From UBA1858 sp045106935 (lineage in GTDB: Bacteria; Pseudomonadota; Gammaproteobacteria; UBA4575): a DNA stretch of 17,601 nucleotides. This document shows, one piece after another, positions 1 through 7,595 of the stretch. Both the position numbers and the translations under genes were made by a program. The notes under the pieces are model-generated. The model ran no database searches and had not been told where the DNA came from. It worked only from the letters and a program-made list of their open reading frames with translations. How positions within the stretch are numbered: position 1 is the stretch's first letter; every line of letters starts with the position of its first letter. Where the stretch lies: the NCBI GenBank assembly GCA_045106935.1, contig JBGCFN010000065.1, positions 1-17,601 of the forward strand, given 5' to 3'.

Positions 1-12
1 GACTACTGCCAT
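1..12 (-). CDS. 5' end of a minus-strand gene leaving the window
   Basis: An ATG at positions 12-10 on the minus strand is followed by three codons (Met-Ala-Val-Val) before the window ends. An AGGAG Shine-Dalgarno sequence lies at 24-20, seven bases upstream of the ATG, which is near-ideal spacing and the main reason to call a gene here. The product cannot be identified from four residues. Its position after the H4MPT genes on the same strand makes another C1 or cofactor gene (for example fae) possible, but that is only inference. Confidence 0.55.
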
Positions 13-33
13 TTAATTTCTCCTAATTAGTAT

Positions 34-49
34 TGTTTGTTAACAAACA
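34..49. promoter_or_regulatory. 16-bp perfect palindrome, candidate operator
   Basis: TGTTTGTTAACAAACA is a perfect palindrome centred at 41/42, just upstream of the AGGAG site of the gene starting at 12. A second inverted repeat (CGTAAA / TTTACG, 52-57 and 60-65) and a run of eight A/T pairs lie next to it. The layout suggests a regulator binding site in the promoter of the leaving gene. On the minus strand TTTACG (65-60) could act as a -35 box, with the palindrome in the spacer, but the matching -10 box is poor. Confidence 0.4.
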
Positions 50-136
50 TCCGTAAAAATTTACGATAAAAAAATTGTGTTATGGGCCCCTCCCTAATGA
101 AAACTACTAGTAAGTCTTCACAACATAGTTCGTCCC

Positions 137-985
137 TTATGCCTGCTCCTCAAGCATAGCTACAAAAATTGTCGCTACTGTAATATCTGCCGTTGTCCCA
201 GGATTGATACCAACAGACTTCAGTTCACTATCTAACGATAGTAGCCCTGAAATATGATCCGTCGGATCTTGAGACGCCAACACCTGATTTGCAAGAGGCG
301 CAATCATATCACTAATTTCACGTGCTTTTAATAGACCTTTTTTACGAATTATCAGACTATCTGGCACCCTGAGCCATTGGCTAAGAAATACCGCAGTCAC
401 AGCCCATGGTTGGCTACCCCATTTTTCTAGAAATTCCCTATAGATGGACAAATTATGTTCGAAAATGTCTGAAAAAGTGTTCGCATATTGATACCCAATA
501 CGATCTTTTTCTGAAGACAACTGCATGGCCTCCAATAAACTGACACTAGGCACCTCAGATATGTCTTGATCTTCTACGTCGCCCATCCCTCCAGGCATCG
601 CACGTTGAATGGCTTGATAGCAGTATTTAGCATCTTCCACCGACAATTCTAGTAGTACTTTTGCTAAATTGTCCTTTAATTGAGCATTATTTCCACAATT
701 CAGCAAGGTCTGTGCAATGGGCGCAATGAGTAGAATAATGCCAAGATTCGTATTGTCTGCGACAGCATCATGAGTGGCGTTAACGGCTTTTAATATCCGT
801 TCTCCTACACCTTCACATGGACTAAATAGTGGCTTAGATGACGCTTCAGCACTTAATTCAAACTGAGACACTGACATGCCATGGCCGTCAGAATGGTAAC
901 CAACATTACCTGGTTTCAATGCTCGCAATTCAAGTAAGCAAGCTTCTCGGTAGCAATGTCTATAACTCTCAATGGCGCTGGTCAT
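137..985 (-). CDS. CitG/MdcB-family triphosphoribosyl-dephospho-CoA synthase-like protein
   Basis: This 282-residue protein has the hallmarks of the CitG family. They are KPGNVG near residue 24 followed by an HSDGHGM segment (31-37), NTNLGIILL (78-86), PGGMGD (131-136) and NPGTTAD near the C-terminus (261-267). Classical members join ATP and dephospho-CoA to make the prosthetic-group precursor of citrate or malonate lyase. No lyase genes are visible here. Homologues are known inside bacterial H4MPT gene islands, so a role in H4MPT or methylofuran synthesis is more likely. The ATG (985-983) overlaps the end of the upstream ligase gene by 17 bases, and the ribosome site is weak, which fits translational coupling. 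It is the last complete gene of the minus-strand run. Family assignment is firm; the substrate is unknown. Confidence 0.85.
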   Translation of the reverse strand: MTSAIESYRHCYREACLLELRALKPGNVGYHSDGHGMSVSQFELSAEASSKPLFSPCEGVGERILKAVNATHDAVADNTNLGIILLIAPIAQTLLNCGNNAQLKDNLAKVLLELSVEDAKYCYQAIQRAMPGGMGDVEDQDISEVPSVSLLEAMQLSSEKDRIGYQYANTFSDIFEHNLSIYREFLEKWGSQPWAVTAVFLSQWLRVPDSLIIRKKGLLKAREISDMIAPLANQVLASQDPTDHISGLLSLDSELKSVGINPGTTADITVATIFVAMLEEQA

Positions 986-1892
986 AATTTAGAGCTAATT
1001 GGCAGTGATCTAAAAATTTATCAACAATAATCTCAGAAAGATTCAACGAAGTAGTCTGCTGTAGTCCCCGCCATGCAGGCACACTATTGACCTCAGTAAC
1101 CCAGAATTTTCCTTGTTTATCTCGAATCAAATCTACCCCTGAATATTCAAGTCCCGTGACACGCACAGCTTCTAAAGCTAATTGCTGAATAGTTTCATCC
1201 AGTTCAACTGACTCCACTTTGCCTCCTTGCGCCACATTTGTAATCCAACTTTCTCCAGTGCGCTTCATACACGAAATCACTTCATCCCCTATCACGAAGA
1301 CTCGGTAATCAACGCCAACATCTTCACCTGCATCAATGAATTCTTGCAGGTACATCACGCCATGCATTTCATCAAAATCAATATATTGAGATTGACTCTC
1401 TATTAGCTGGACACCCTTGCCTTGAGAACCAAAAATTGGCTTAAGAACGAGTTTTTTTTGCTGAACTAAAGCTTCACGCAATTTATTATTAATATAGTGT
1501 AAGTCACTGCTAACAATAGAATCTGGCGTTGGAATATTATTGGTTTTCAAGAGAAACGAGGTCATCCCTTTATCTACACTTCGCTCAAGTGCACGCGTGT
1601 TATTAAACACCGGGACACCCAGATATTCGAGACCATGAAGTATATCTAAGTAATAAACTACCTGTTCTAGACTGCCCCCAGGCACACCCCGCACGAACAC
1701 AGCGGCGGGTAATGAGTCAAATCCAGGCAATTGTATGTCTGCTCGATCAGTATATAAATTGAAATGACATTCCTGAAGGCGAACAAACGAAGGCTGATAA
1801 CCACGTTTACGCAGAGATTGTTTTAATTGCTGGCCGTGCCAACCTGGATCATCAGTGATTATGGCAATGTTCGGACTATCGTTAACCACCAA
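969..1892 (-). CDS. RimK-like ATP-grasp ligase (MptN-related)
   Basis: The protein (about 307 residues) is an ATP-grasp ligase of the RimK/MptN type, which add glutamate or a similar acid to a carboxylate through an acyl-phosphate. Visible motifs are the nucleotide loop KPIFGSQGKG (151-160), the YRVFVIGDEVI strand (196-206) and the metal-binding end GVDLI...EVNSVPAW (252-274). The N-terminus starts directly with a beta-strand, NIAIITDD, so little sequence is missing. The start is not ATG: TTG at 1892-1890 or GTG at 1889-1887 are both possible, with GAAAG upstream inside mch. It overlaps mch by 8-11 bases and the CitG-like gene by 17 bases. By analogy with archaeal MptN (tetrahydromethanopterin:glutamate ligase) or RimK polyglutamylation, it may add the glutamate-type groups of H4MPT or of bacterial methylofuran. 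The substrate is inferred. Confidence 0.87.
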   Translation of the reverse strand: MVVNDSPNIAIITDDPGWHGQQLKQSLRKRGYQPSFVRLQECHFNLYTDRADIQLPGFDSLPAAVFVRGVPGGSLEQVVYYLDILHGLEYLGVPVFNNTRALERSVDKGMTSFLLKTNNIPTPDSIVSSDLHYINNKLREALVQQKKLVLKPIFGSQGKGVQLIESQSQYIDFDEMHGVMYLQEFIDAGEDVGVDYRVFVIGDEVISCMKRTGESWITNVAQGGKVESVELDETIQQLALEAVRVTGLEYSGVDLIRDKQGKFWVTEVNSVPAWRGLQQTTSLNLSEIIVDKFLDHCQLALNYDQRH

Positions 1893-2850
1893 ATGATTCT
1901 TTCAGTAGATCTAAATTAACTTCACCGCCAAAATAGGTGTTACCACTTTCCATCGCTGTCACACTGACTTGCGCTGGACTGAACAACATTTGATCAATTT
2001 GATAAAAATCATACTTGGCATCTGCAAATACTTTAGCGAAAGGCTTGCCGTAATCTTTGGAGGTATTTGATGGCAGATCATTGGCTAATGCTTTTGCATC
2101 ATCATCAGAACCCGTGACAAATAATTGTACTCGACCGGCAAATAGAATTGAGTCATTTGTGCGCCCCATCGCTTGGACAAAATCTGGAATTGGTGGACAT
2201 AAAGGTGCACTCCCAGCCCCATCAACAATTTTATCTAGTGGAAATTTTAACTCGTGTGCTTTGTGTAAAGCTGTTTCTAATACTCTAGCAACTACTTGAA
2301 CAACTCCCGCTAAACTCTTGGTTGGCGTAAGAATAATAGTCATCTCCTTGGGATCAACACCGCATTGCTCTGACATTTTTGCTAGCAGCTCAGAGGGTGG
2401 ATTCTTGTCTACCTCCATGACCAAACACACTTTGCCTGCCTTATCCTCATAAGCCAGTTCTTTATATAAAGGCTCTCTTAACGAGGCCGCTCTTCCGGGC
2501 CCAGAACCCAATGCATAAAATGCTTCTTTTCCTTCACCATGAGATAACTGCCAACCGGCATATTGGCTGCCTAAACACGCAAGCACTGGATTAGAGCTAT
2601 GCACATATACTGACAATGGCCACTGAGGTGCAGTATTAGTATGAGTCAACGACACGTTACCTAAACCACCCAAACAAATTTCACTAATCAATCGTCCTGC
2701 TTCAAGTCCGCCATGGTGATCAATGCCAGCATCAATAATAGTGACTCCACTGGTATCTTGCTCCACACCCACACGAAGCGCATCCGCATTGTTGATTAAC
2801 TGTTGCACAATAGGTTGACTTAATTGATTAATACTTGGTTGCTTATTCAT
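1882..2850 (-). CDS. mch: Methenyl-H4MPT cyclohydrolase
   Basis: Mch hydrolyses methenyl-H4MPT to formyl-H4MPT in the cytoplasm, the second step of H4MPT-linked formaldehyde oxidation. The 322-residue length is normal. Typical Mch segments are DHHGGLEAGRL (44-54), GSGPGRA (115-121) and SLAGVVQVVARVLETALHK (179-197). The last contains Arg189 and Glu192, which match the catalytic Arg/Glu pair described for archaeal Mch. IVDGAGSAPLCPPIPD follows further on. The ATG at 2850-2848 is preceded by a weak purine stretch and starts 23 bases after the ATP-grasp gene upstream. The stop overlaps the start of the RimK-like gene. Its first 14 bases recur upstream of mptG (see findings). Confidence 0.97.
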   Translation of the reverse strand: MNKQPSINQLSQPIVQQLINNADALRVGVEQDTSGVTIIDAGIDHHGGLEAGRLISEICLGGLGNVSLTHTNTAPQWPLSVYVHSSNPVLACLGSQYAGWQLSHGEGKEAFYALGSGPGRAASLREPLYKELAYEDKAGKVCLVMEVDKNPPSELLAKMSEQCGVDPKEMTIILTPTKSLAGVVQVVARVLETALHKAHELKFPLDKIVDGAGSAPLCPPIPDFVQAMGRTNDSILFAGRVQLFVTGSDDDAKALANDLPSNTSKDYGKPFAKVFADAKYDFYQIDQMLFSPAQVSVTAMESGNTYFGGEVNLDLLKESFGG

Positions 2851-2873
2851 ACTTAAATACTTTTCTAAATTAG

Positions 2874-4031
2874 TTAAATAACTTGTTGATTTAAAATATC
2901 GATCACTTGATTTGCACGCTTTTGAAGCAGCAAATATAAGTCACTTTCATTCTCAATTTGATCTGCATGCACACTACAAATTGGCTCAAATTTTGAGATT
3001 TGACGACACGCTTCTGGGCGATCTTTAACCCACTCGGGCCATATCAACTGTGGTGAAATCTGGCAATCATCTTTAGCATATACAATAAGATAGCCGCTTT
3101 GAGAATCATTAAATTCGATGTCACGAAGGCGCTCACCCTCACATACTCTGATGTGTGCGTCAACCAAATTAAGCTCAGGATTAACACGCTCATATAATTC
3201 AAAACTCGCTGAAATTCTTGGGTTAATTTCTAGCACATACAGTGCTCCGTTTGCATGCTGATCAACCCACAACATGTCGATGCTAAACACACCTTTTAAA
3301 TTAAAGTGTTTTATTATCTTATCTATATATCCATCTGTTTTATCTGTTAATAATTTATCAATCTTCGCATTCGCCAATGCGCCTTGATAAACATAAGGAT
3401 AGCCATCAAAGACGCTAGTTGAATATTGCTCATTAATCCCAATCAACTGAAATTCTTGGCCATCAGCAATGCATAAAACGGAAACTGCAGTGCCGGACAT
3501 TTCTTGCTGCCAGTATCCAGTAGCCCCTTCAATAGACTCGCGACTTACTCCCATTCCGCCACAGCTTTTCTCGCGTTTGAACAACCAATTCCCTGATCCT
3601 GGCTTCGCGCCTGATTGAAGCGATGGGAATGGAATCTGCATTTTCTTTAACGCATTAAAGAAAATATCGGGAGTATCAAGTTGCGTGACCACTTCTGGAG
3701 AATTTGCAAGCACCTTCCAACCAGATATCGCTTCAAGCTGCTCAATAATACATTCTGCACCCGCCCCAAGAATGACCTTTGCCTGAGGATAACGTTGGCG
3801 CAAGCTATTTATGCAGGCAATAACATGGGAGCGTACAAATTCGCCCGCTTCAAGTGGTAAACACCAACATTCATGAGAAGCAAGACGCGTATCGAGATCA
3901 GCAAAGCCATCCACAGAAATGACTTGGTACCCTGCTCGGCACGCAGACTCCGAGAGAGCCCGCGCCGAGTGGGAAATGATAAGTAGGAATTTATTTTTTA
4001 TTGACGTATTCGCGAGCAACTTCGAATGCAT
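2874..4031 (-). CDS. ATP-grasp ligase of the H4MPT gene island (COG2232-like)
   Basis: This protein of about 385 residues has an N-terminal Rossmann-like pre-ATP-grasp region (FLLIISHSARALSESA). A nucleotide-binding segment follows (NWLFKREKSCGGMGVSRE), then the metal-binding end FSIDMLW...YVLEINPRIS, whose EINPR is characteristic of ATP-grasp enzymes. It resembles predicted carboligases repeatedly found with H4MPT genes in methylotrophs. The reaction is unproven; joining an acid such as glutamate or hydroxyglutarate to a cofactor precursor is a reasonable guess. The ATG at 4031-4029 lies inside the end of mtdB (41-base overlap). A TTG two codons earlier (4037) is possible but no ribosome site supports it. 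Translation is probably coupled to mtdB. It is only distantly similar to the second ligase at 969-1892, so the two are not a recent duplication. Confidence 0.85.
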   Translation of the reverse strand: MHSKLLANTSIKNKFLLIISHSARALSESACRAGYQVISVDGFADLDTRLASHECWCLPLEAGEFVRSHVIACINSLRQRYPQAKVILGAGAECIIEQLEAISGWKVLANSPEVVTQLDTPDIFFNALKKMQIPFPSLQSGAKPGSGNWLFKREKSCGGMGVSRESIEGATGYWQQEMSGTAVSVLCIADGQEFQLIGINEQYSTSVFDGYPYVYQGALANAKIDKLLTDKTDGYIDKIIKHFNLKGVFSIDMLWVDQHANGALYVLEINPRISASFELYERVNPELNLVDAHIRVCEGERLRDIEFNDSQSGYLIVYAKDDCQISPQLIWPEWVKDRPEACRQISKFEPICSVHADQIENESDLYLLLQKRANQVIDILNQQVI

Positions 4032-4896
4032 GCTCAAAATGCAAATAAATTGGCTTTTCAGTTTCGCGCATTTGTTTAAGCAATATATTCTGCGTTTGAT
4101 ACTTTACATTTCCAATTGCCAAGGCACCAATACCGACAGCACCACTTGGAGAATCATCAACGGGGGCGGCATTATCCATCACACCTAAACCTGCAATCCC
4201 AGAGGGTGGCACCGCATTCACATCAGCGGCAACTTTCAATTGAGAAGCTTTTAGCACTTGGTCCCGACTCATCACTTCGATACCTGCCGAGGCCGTGGCT
4301 AAAATCACATCGACATCAGCAATGATAGAATCTAGGGTATCAATCGCTTCACCTTTGATATCTGTCTCATCAGAACCATATTCTGCATTACAAATACCTG
4401 CAATACGCTGCGATTTGTCTTTTTGACGACCAAATATCGTCACGTTTGCGCCCGCTTTTGCCGCGATCACTGCACCCGCCATGCCGACAGGCCCTGTTCC
4501 ACCTAAGGCTGCGACCGTCTTACCATTTAAGTCTGTATCAAATTTGTCTTGTAACGCTTTTTCCACGGCAGCTAACATACCTGCCGCCGTTGTGAATGCA
4601 CCACTAGGATCAGCAAATGCTGATACTTCAAAAGGCGGCACCATTGATTTTTCACAAATTTTCATCATTTCCATGGCATCGTGCATATCTCGGCCACCAA
4701 AGAAAATACCTGTTCGCTTAACACCGCTTGGGCCACGCGAGAAAATTGCATCTTGAACTAACGCTTGAACTTCATCATTTTCAACTGAAATATAAGGAAT
4801 ACAATTCGACCAGCCTGCATCGATGGCCATGTTGACGTCGAATGGACTCAAGTTCTTTGCAGCAGTGATCATATGTAAAATATATGGCTTTTCCAT
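3991..4896 (-). CDS. mtdB: Methylene-H4MPT dehydrogenase (NAD(P)-dependent)
   Basis: MtdB oxidises methylene-H4MPT to methenyl-H4MPT and reduces NAD(P)+. The 301-residue protein has the family N-terminus (ILHMITAAKNLSPFDVNMA), the GIFFGGRD segment (63-70) with MHDAMEMMK following, and the dinucleotide-binding loop GGTGPVG (132-138) followed by the FGR strand end (155-157). Location among H4MPT genes favours MtdB over the paralogue MtdA, which also acts on tetrahydrofolate, but the two are related and this is partly context. The ATG (4896-4894) has AGAGAG about ten bases upstream. The 139-base gap to mptG holds a terminator-like hairpin, so mtdB may have its own promoter or be under leader control. 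The 3' end overlaps the next ATP-grasp gene. Confidence 0.95.
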   Translation of the reverse strand: MEKPYILHMITAAKNLSPFDVNMAIDAGWSNCIPYISVENDEVQALVQDAIFSRGPSGVKRTGIFFGGRDMHDAMEMMKICEKSMVPPFEVSAFADPSGAFTTAAGMLAAVEKALQDKFDTDLNGKTVAALGGTGPVGMAGAVIAAKAGANVTIFGRQKDKSQRIAGICNAEYGSDETDIKGEAIDTLDSIIADVDVILATASAGIEVMSRDQVLKASQLKVAADVNAVPPSGIAGLGVMDNAAPVDDSPSGAVGIGALAIGNVKYQTQNILLKQMRETEKPIYLHFEHAFEVAREYVNKK

Positions 4897-4933
4897 GTGT
4901 AAAATCTCTCTAAAATGTTGTATCCCAAAGTAA

Positions 4934-4969
4934 TAAAAAATCTTCCCCAGTCATCATATCCTGGTGAAG
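4934..4969 (-). terminator. Terminator-like hairpin between mptG and mtdB
   Basis: Read on the minus strand, CTTCACCAG (4969-4961) and CTGGGGAAG (4950-4942) form a nine-position stem with one mismatch and a ten-base loop. It is followed by ATTTTTTATTA. This is the form of a Rho-independent terminator. It lies 66 bases after the mptG stop and about 38 bases before the mtdB ATG, so it could end the mptG transcript or act as an attenuator of mtdB. A separate perfect palindrome, AGGCTAGCCT (5008-5017), lies nearer the mptG stop; its role is unclear. Confidence 0.5.
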
Positions 4970-5035
4970 GCTTTTAACTAAATATTATTTAAAATTGTCT
5001 ATGTAATAGGCTAGCCTGTCATTAAGCTCTGCTCA

Positions 5036-6064
5036 TTATGCAGAATGTTGACCAGAATTTTGATCATTCTGACTTTGCTCATCATTGTCGGCAACATTAT
5101 CGGCGAGCGTCATGACGGCGCCTTCATTATTGCCTTGAACGACTTTATACCCAAGTTGAGGCAGATGTGTAAACTGACTTTGTAATTCTCTGAGCATTGA
5201 ATGTGCCGCAACATCACTGTCAAAAAACGCAAATCCGGTAGGTCCCCAAGAACTCTGTCCTACACCCGGAATATCTTTCCCAATTAAATATTCTATCACT
5301 TCTGCCACGGCAGCACTTGTATAACGCCCACCTTGAGCGGGGGCAAAGTAGTCGCCCACTCGCTGTTGAATTTCTCGCACACCCATACCAAATTCTTGGA
5401 TATTATTTTCGATGACACCTGGCAAAATTCTCGCCAACACTTGCCTAGACAAAAATCCGGCGCAATTGTCTGAAAAACGAGGTAACGTTGAAAACGCATC
5501 TGACTCAGGTGCACCGTGCAAACCTAAATCACTACTATCCTCGATAATTAAAATTCGCCATGCTTCTGGAAAGGAATGGCGTGCTACTGTCGGCGGAACA
5601 CGTGTATGACTGCCTCTGCCACCATCAACAATCATTCCACCTTGAACAAAGGCCGCGACACCAATCCCTGAACGCGCTCCTCTGCCTAATTCTTGAGCAA
5701 TACCGACCGTATCAATGTCTACTTCCCACAGTTTTGCAATACAACTACCCACACATAACGCGAGCTGTGTGCCAGACCCAAGCCCTGAATGCTCTGGTAT
5801 AGACTGATGAACATTTATCGTACAGCCACCATCAAGATTCCATTTTTCAAATAGTTCTCTGGCAAAATCTAATGCTCGGTCACTACGCGGCCCCGTCGCT
5901 TCAAATTTTTTACTGGCGGTGACAGTCAGTTCTGTACTGAAACCCTCAATTGCGACACCCGCACTAATAAATTTTCGCCCTAAGGCGCCACCTAGATCGA
6001 CAAACCCTAAGTGCAGTCTGGCTGGAGTTCTTACGGTAACATTTTGATTTTTGTGGTATAACAT
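5036..6064 (-). CDS. mptG: beta-RFAP synthase (first committed step of H4MPT synthesis)
   Basis: This enzyme condenses phosphoribosyl pyrophosphate with a 4-aminobenzoate-type substrate, releasing CO2 and pyrophosphate, to give beta-ribofuranosylaminobenzene 5'-phosphate, a unique H4MPT precursor. The 342-residue protein has the GHMP-kinase-like fold signature of the family: TPARLHLGFVDL (13-24), the glycine-rich PEHSGLGSGTQ loop (90-100), GRGARSGIGVAAFVQGG, and GQSSWGPTGFAF near the C-terminus. The last 20 or so residues are rich in Asp, Asn, Gln and Ser and look like a disordered tail. The ATG at 6064-6062 has no clear ribosome site. A five-codon leader frame ends seven bases before it. It is transcribed divergently from fhcB. 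Confidence 0.95.
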   Translation of the reverse strand: MLYHKNQNVTVRTPARLHLGFVDLGGALGRKFISAGVAIEGFSTELTVTASKKFEATGPRSDRALDFARELFEKWNLDGGCTINVHQSIPEHSGLGSGTQLALCVGSCIAKLWEVDIDTVGIAQELGRGARSGIGVAAFVQGGMIVDGGRGSHTRVPPTVARHSFPEAWRILIIEDSSDLGLHGAPESDAFSTLPRFSDNCAGFLSRQVLARILPGVIENNIQEFGMGVREIQQRVGDYFAPAQGGRYTSAAVAEVIEYLIGKDIPGVGQSSWGPTGFAFFDSDVAAHSMLRELQSQFTHLPQLGYKVVQGNNEGAVMTLADNVADNDEQSQNDQNSGQHSA

Positions 6065-6071
6065 TAATATT

Positions 6072-6089
6072 CTACGGTTGCTTATTCAT
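6072..6089 (-). other. Five-codon leader reading frame before mptG
   Basis: ATGAATAAGCAACCGTAG encodes Met-Asn-Lys-Gln-Pro-stop and ends seven bases before the mptG ATG. Its first 14 bases equal the first 14 bases of mch. No ribosome site precedes it, so it may be a vestige or coincidence rather than a translated leader. Confidence 0.25.
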
Positions 6090-6293
6090 CGTATTCACTG
6101 GCTTATTACTAACCAATCATTTACCAGCCAGTAATCGAAATTCTTAGTAGATTTCCCTGCTATCGCAGGAGCATTATTTTATACTGAACTACACAGTCCA
6201 AACTAGTGGAAACAGTAATAAACTAAGACAATATATCCGTACCTGTAAAATTGATACAAGAATCGTGGATTGCCGATTAAATCGTCATTCATA

Positions 6294-6323
6294 ATGAATA
6301 ACCAACAAATAATACTAATATAG
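6294..6323 (+). other. Nine-codon leader reading frame before fhcB
   Basis: A tiny frame (Met-Asn-Asn-Gln-Gln-Ile-Ile-Leu-Ile-stop) ends four bases before the fhcB ATG. It begins ATGAATAACCAAC, one base different from the leader in front of the divergent mptG. No Shine-Dalgarno sequence precedes either this frame or fhcB. Reinitiation coupling or a shared DNA site are both possible; translation is not shown. Confidence 0.25.
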
Positions 6324-6327
6324 ACTA

Positions 6328-7587
6328 ATGCAGTTTGAACATGTCACTTGCCCACATTGTGGGATACTTTGTGATGACTTAACTATCGAAGTTGGCGAGT
6401 CTTCATTAAAGCCGCTTAATGTTAATCATTCGCGATGCACAAAAGGGTTTACTCAAGCTTCTTTCGACAGCGCAAACCCTCCTTCAGCAACAATTGAGGG
6501 TTCCAATGTTACGTTAGATGAAGCAATCAACAAAGCAGTGGAAATTCTTCAATCATCATCTCAACCATTAATCTCTGGCTTAATAGCCGATGTTCAAGCA
6601 TGTAGAGAAGCGGTTGCATTAGCCGATAAAGTTGGTGGAGTAGTAGATCATGCTAATGGAAAATTTATACGCGCTAACATTGCAGTTTTGCAGCGCATAG
6701 GTAAAGTTAAAACAACATTAGCAGAAGTGCGTAATCGTGCAGATCATGTGATCATATTCGGCTCTGAAGTGTTAGAACAGTTTCCTCGTTTTCTTGATAG
6801 GATTTTATCTCCTGAAAAAAGTCTAGGCACGGAAAATACAACCAATAAAACAATTACTGTGATTGATTCACAAGCACAGCCGGATGCCAGTCACTCTTTT
6901 GACCAAAGCAACATCAATTACTTACGCTTAGATATGCCAACGCTTGAGTCAATCATTCAAGCCTTACAAAGCATCATCCAGTCACCCAACAATGATGATA
7001 AAGAAACAGATACGACAAAAACGATAAAAACCGTTTACACCAAAATTTTTGATAGCCAATACACGACAATTGTCTGGAATACGGGATTATTTAATACCGA
7101 CACAGCCGAACAGACAGTTCAAGCAATCACATTGTCAATAAAAGCATTAATGAAAGACATCCGTTGCGTCGGCTTACCTCTTGGTGGTTCTAAAGGTGAG
7201 ATTACCGCAAGCCAAGTGGCCACTTGGCAGACAGGTGTTCCTTTGCCTGTGGCATTTATGAGTGGTGCACCTGTGCATGACCCAGTGTTATACAACGGCA
7301 GCACCATGTTAGAAAATAATGAAGCAGATTCATTAGTCTGGTTATCCACTTACAGCACAGATGATATTCCGCCGCAGACAGATATTCCCAGCATTGTGCT
7401 AGGACACCCGAACATGCAAATCTCCAAACAAACCGCTGTGTTTATTCCTGTCGGTGTCCCTGGAATTGATAGTCGTGGTCTTGCTTGCAGAACAGATAGT
7501 GTAGCGACACTGCCATTACAAAAGATACGCAGCAATGACTTACCAGTTGCCAGCGATGTGTTAAATAAAATTAACAAAATGCTCTAG
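6328..7587 (+). CDS. fhcB: Formyltransferase/hydrolase complex subunit B
   Basis: FhcB is the bacterial homologue of the catalytic FwdB/FmdB subunit of archaeal formylmethanofuran dehydrogenase. In bacteria the Fhc complex hydrolyses formyl-methylofuran to formate and is not redox-active. The 419-residue protein starts with a cysteine motif CPHCGILC (8-15) plus Cys37, the pattern that binds a 4Fe-4S cluster in the archaeal enzyme. The next conserved area, where archaeal proteins carry the metal-ligating cysteine, reads DHANGKFIRAN (107-117) and has no cysteine, consistent with loss of the molybdenum/tungsten centre. The C-terminus VGVPGIDSRGLACRTDSVATLPL is typical of the family. The ATG at 6328 has no visible ribosome site; it was chosen because the cysteine motif begins seven residues in. 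fhcA follows after eight bases. Confidence 0.93.
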   Translation: MQFEHVTCPHCGILCDDLTIEVGESSLKPLNVNHSRCTKGFTQASFDSANPPSATIEGSNVTLDEAINKAVEILQSSSQPLISGLIADVQACREAVALADKVGGVVDHANGKFIRANIAVLQRIGKVKTTLAEVRNRADHVIIFGSEVLEQFPRFLDRILSPEKSLGTENTTNKTITVIDSQAQPDASHSFDQSNINYLRLDMPTLESIIQALQSIIQSPNNDDKETDTTKTIKTVYTKIFDSQYTTIVWNTGLFNTDTAEQTVQAITLSIKALMKDIRCVGLPLGGSKGEITASQVATWQTGVPLPVAFMSGAPVHDPVLYNGSTMLENNEADSLVWLSTYSTDDIPPQTDIPSIVLGHPNMQISKQTAVFIPVGVPGIDSRGLACRTDSVATLPLQKIRSNDLPVASDVLNKINKML

Positions 7588-7595
7588 AGGGAACT

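Larger units (their letters stand above)
6065..6327. promoter_or_regulatory. Divergent control region between mptG and fhcB
   Basis: These 263 bases must hold the promoters of both the minus-strand and plus-strand H4MPT operons. Three inverted repeats can be seen: ACTGGCT/AGCCAGT (6097-6103 and 6126-6132), CCTGC/GCAGG with a four-base loop (6156-6160 and 6165-6169), and ATTCAT/ATGAAT around one base (6287-6299). A TATAAA on the minus strand (6183-6178) and TTGATA on the plus strand (from 6251) are weak promoter-box candidates without good partners. Shared control of the two operons is likely from layout, but no known regulator site was recognised. Confidence 0.5.

Noticed and set aside
119..136. 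Terminator directly after the CitG-like gene
   Set aside because: The bases after the stop contain no GC-rich stem followed by T residues. The T run further on (minus strand, around 76-67) is preceded only by a five-base stem with a long loop.
137..985. Citrate or malonate lyase prosthetic-group gene
   Set aside because: Family match is good, but no lyase or acyl-carrier genes are present, and the gene overlaps an H4MPT-island ligase, so the classical role is unlikely.
2057..2299. Plus-strand frame opposite mch
   Set aside because: It lies wholly inside the well-supported mch gene in antisense, with no start signals or known domain; the same applies to frames at 4481-4756 and 8099-8389.
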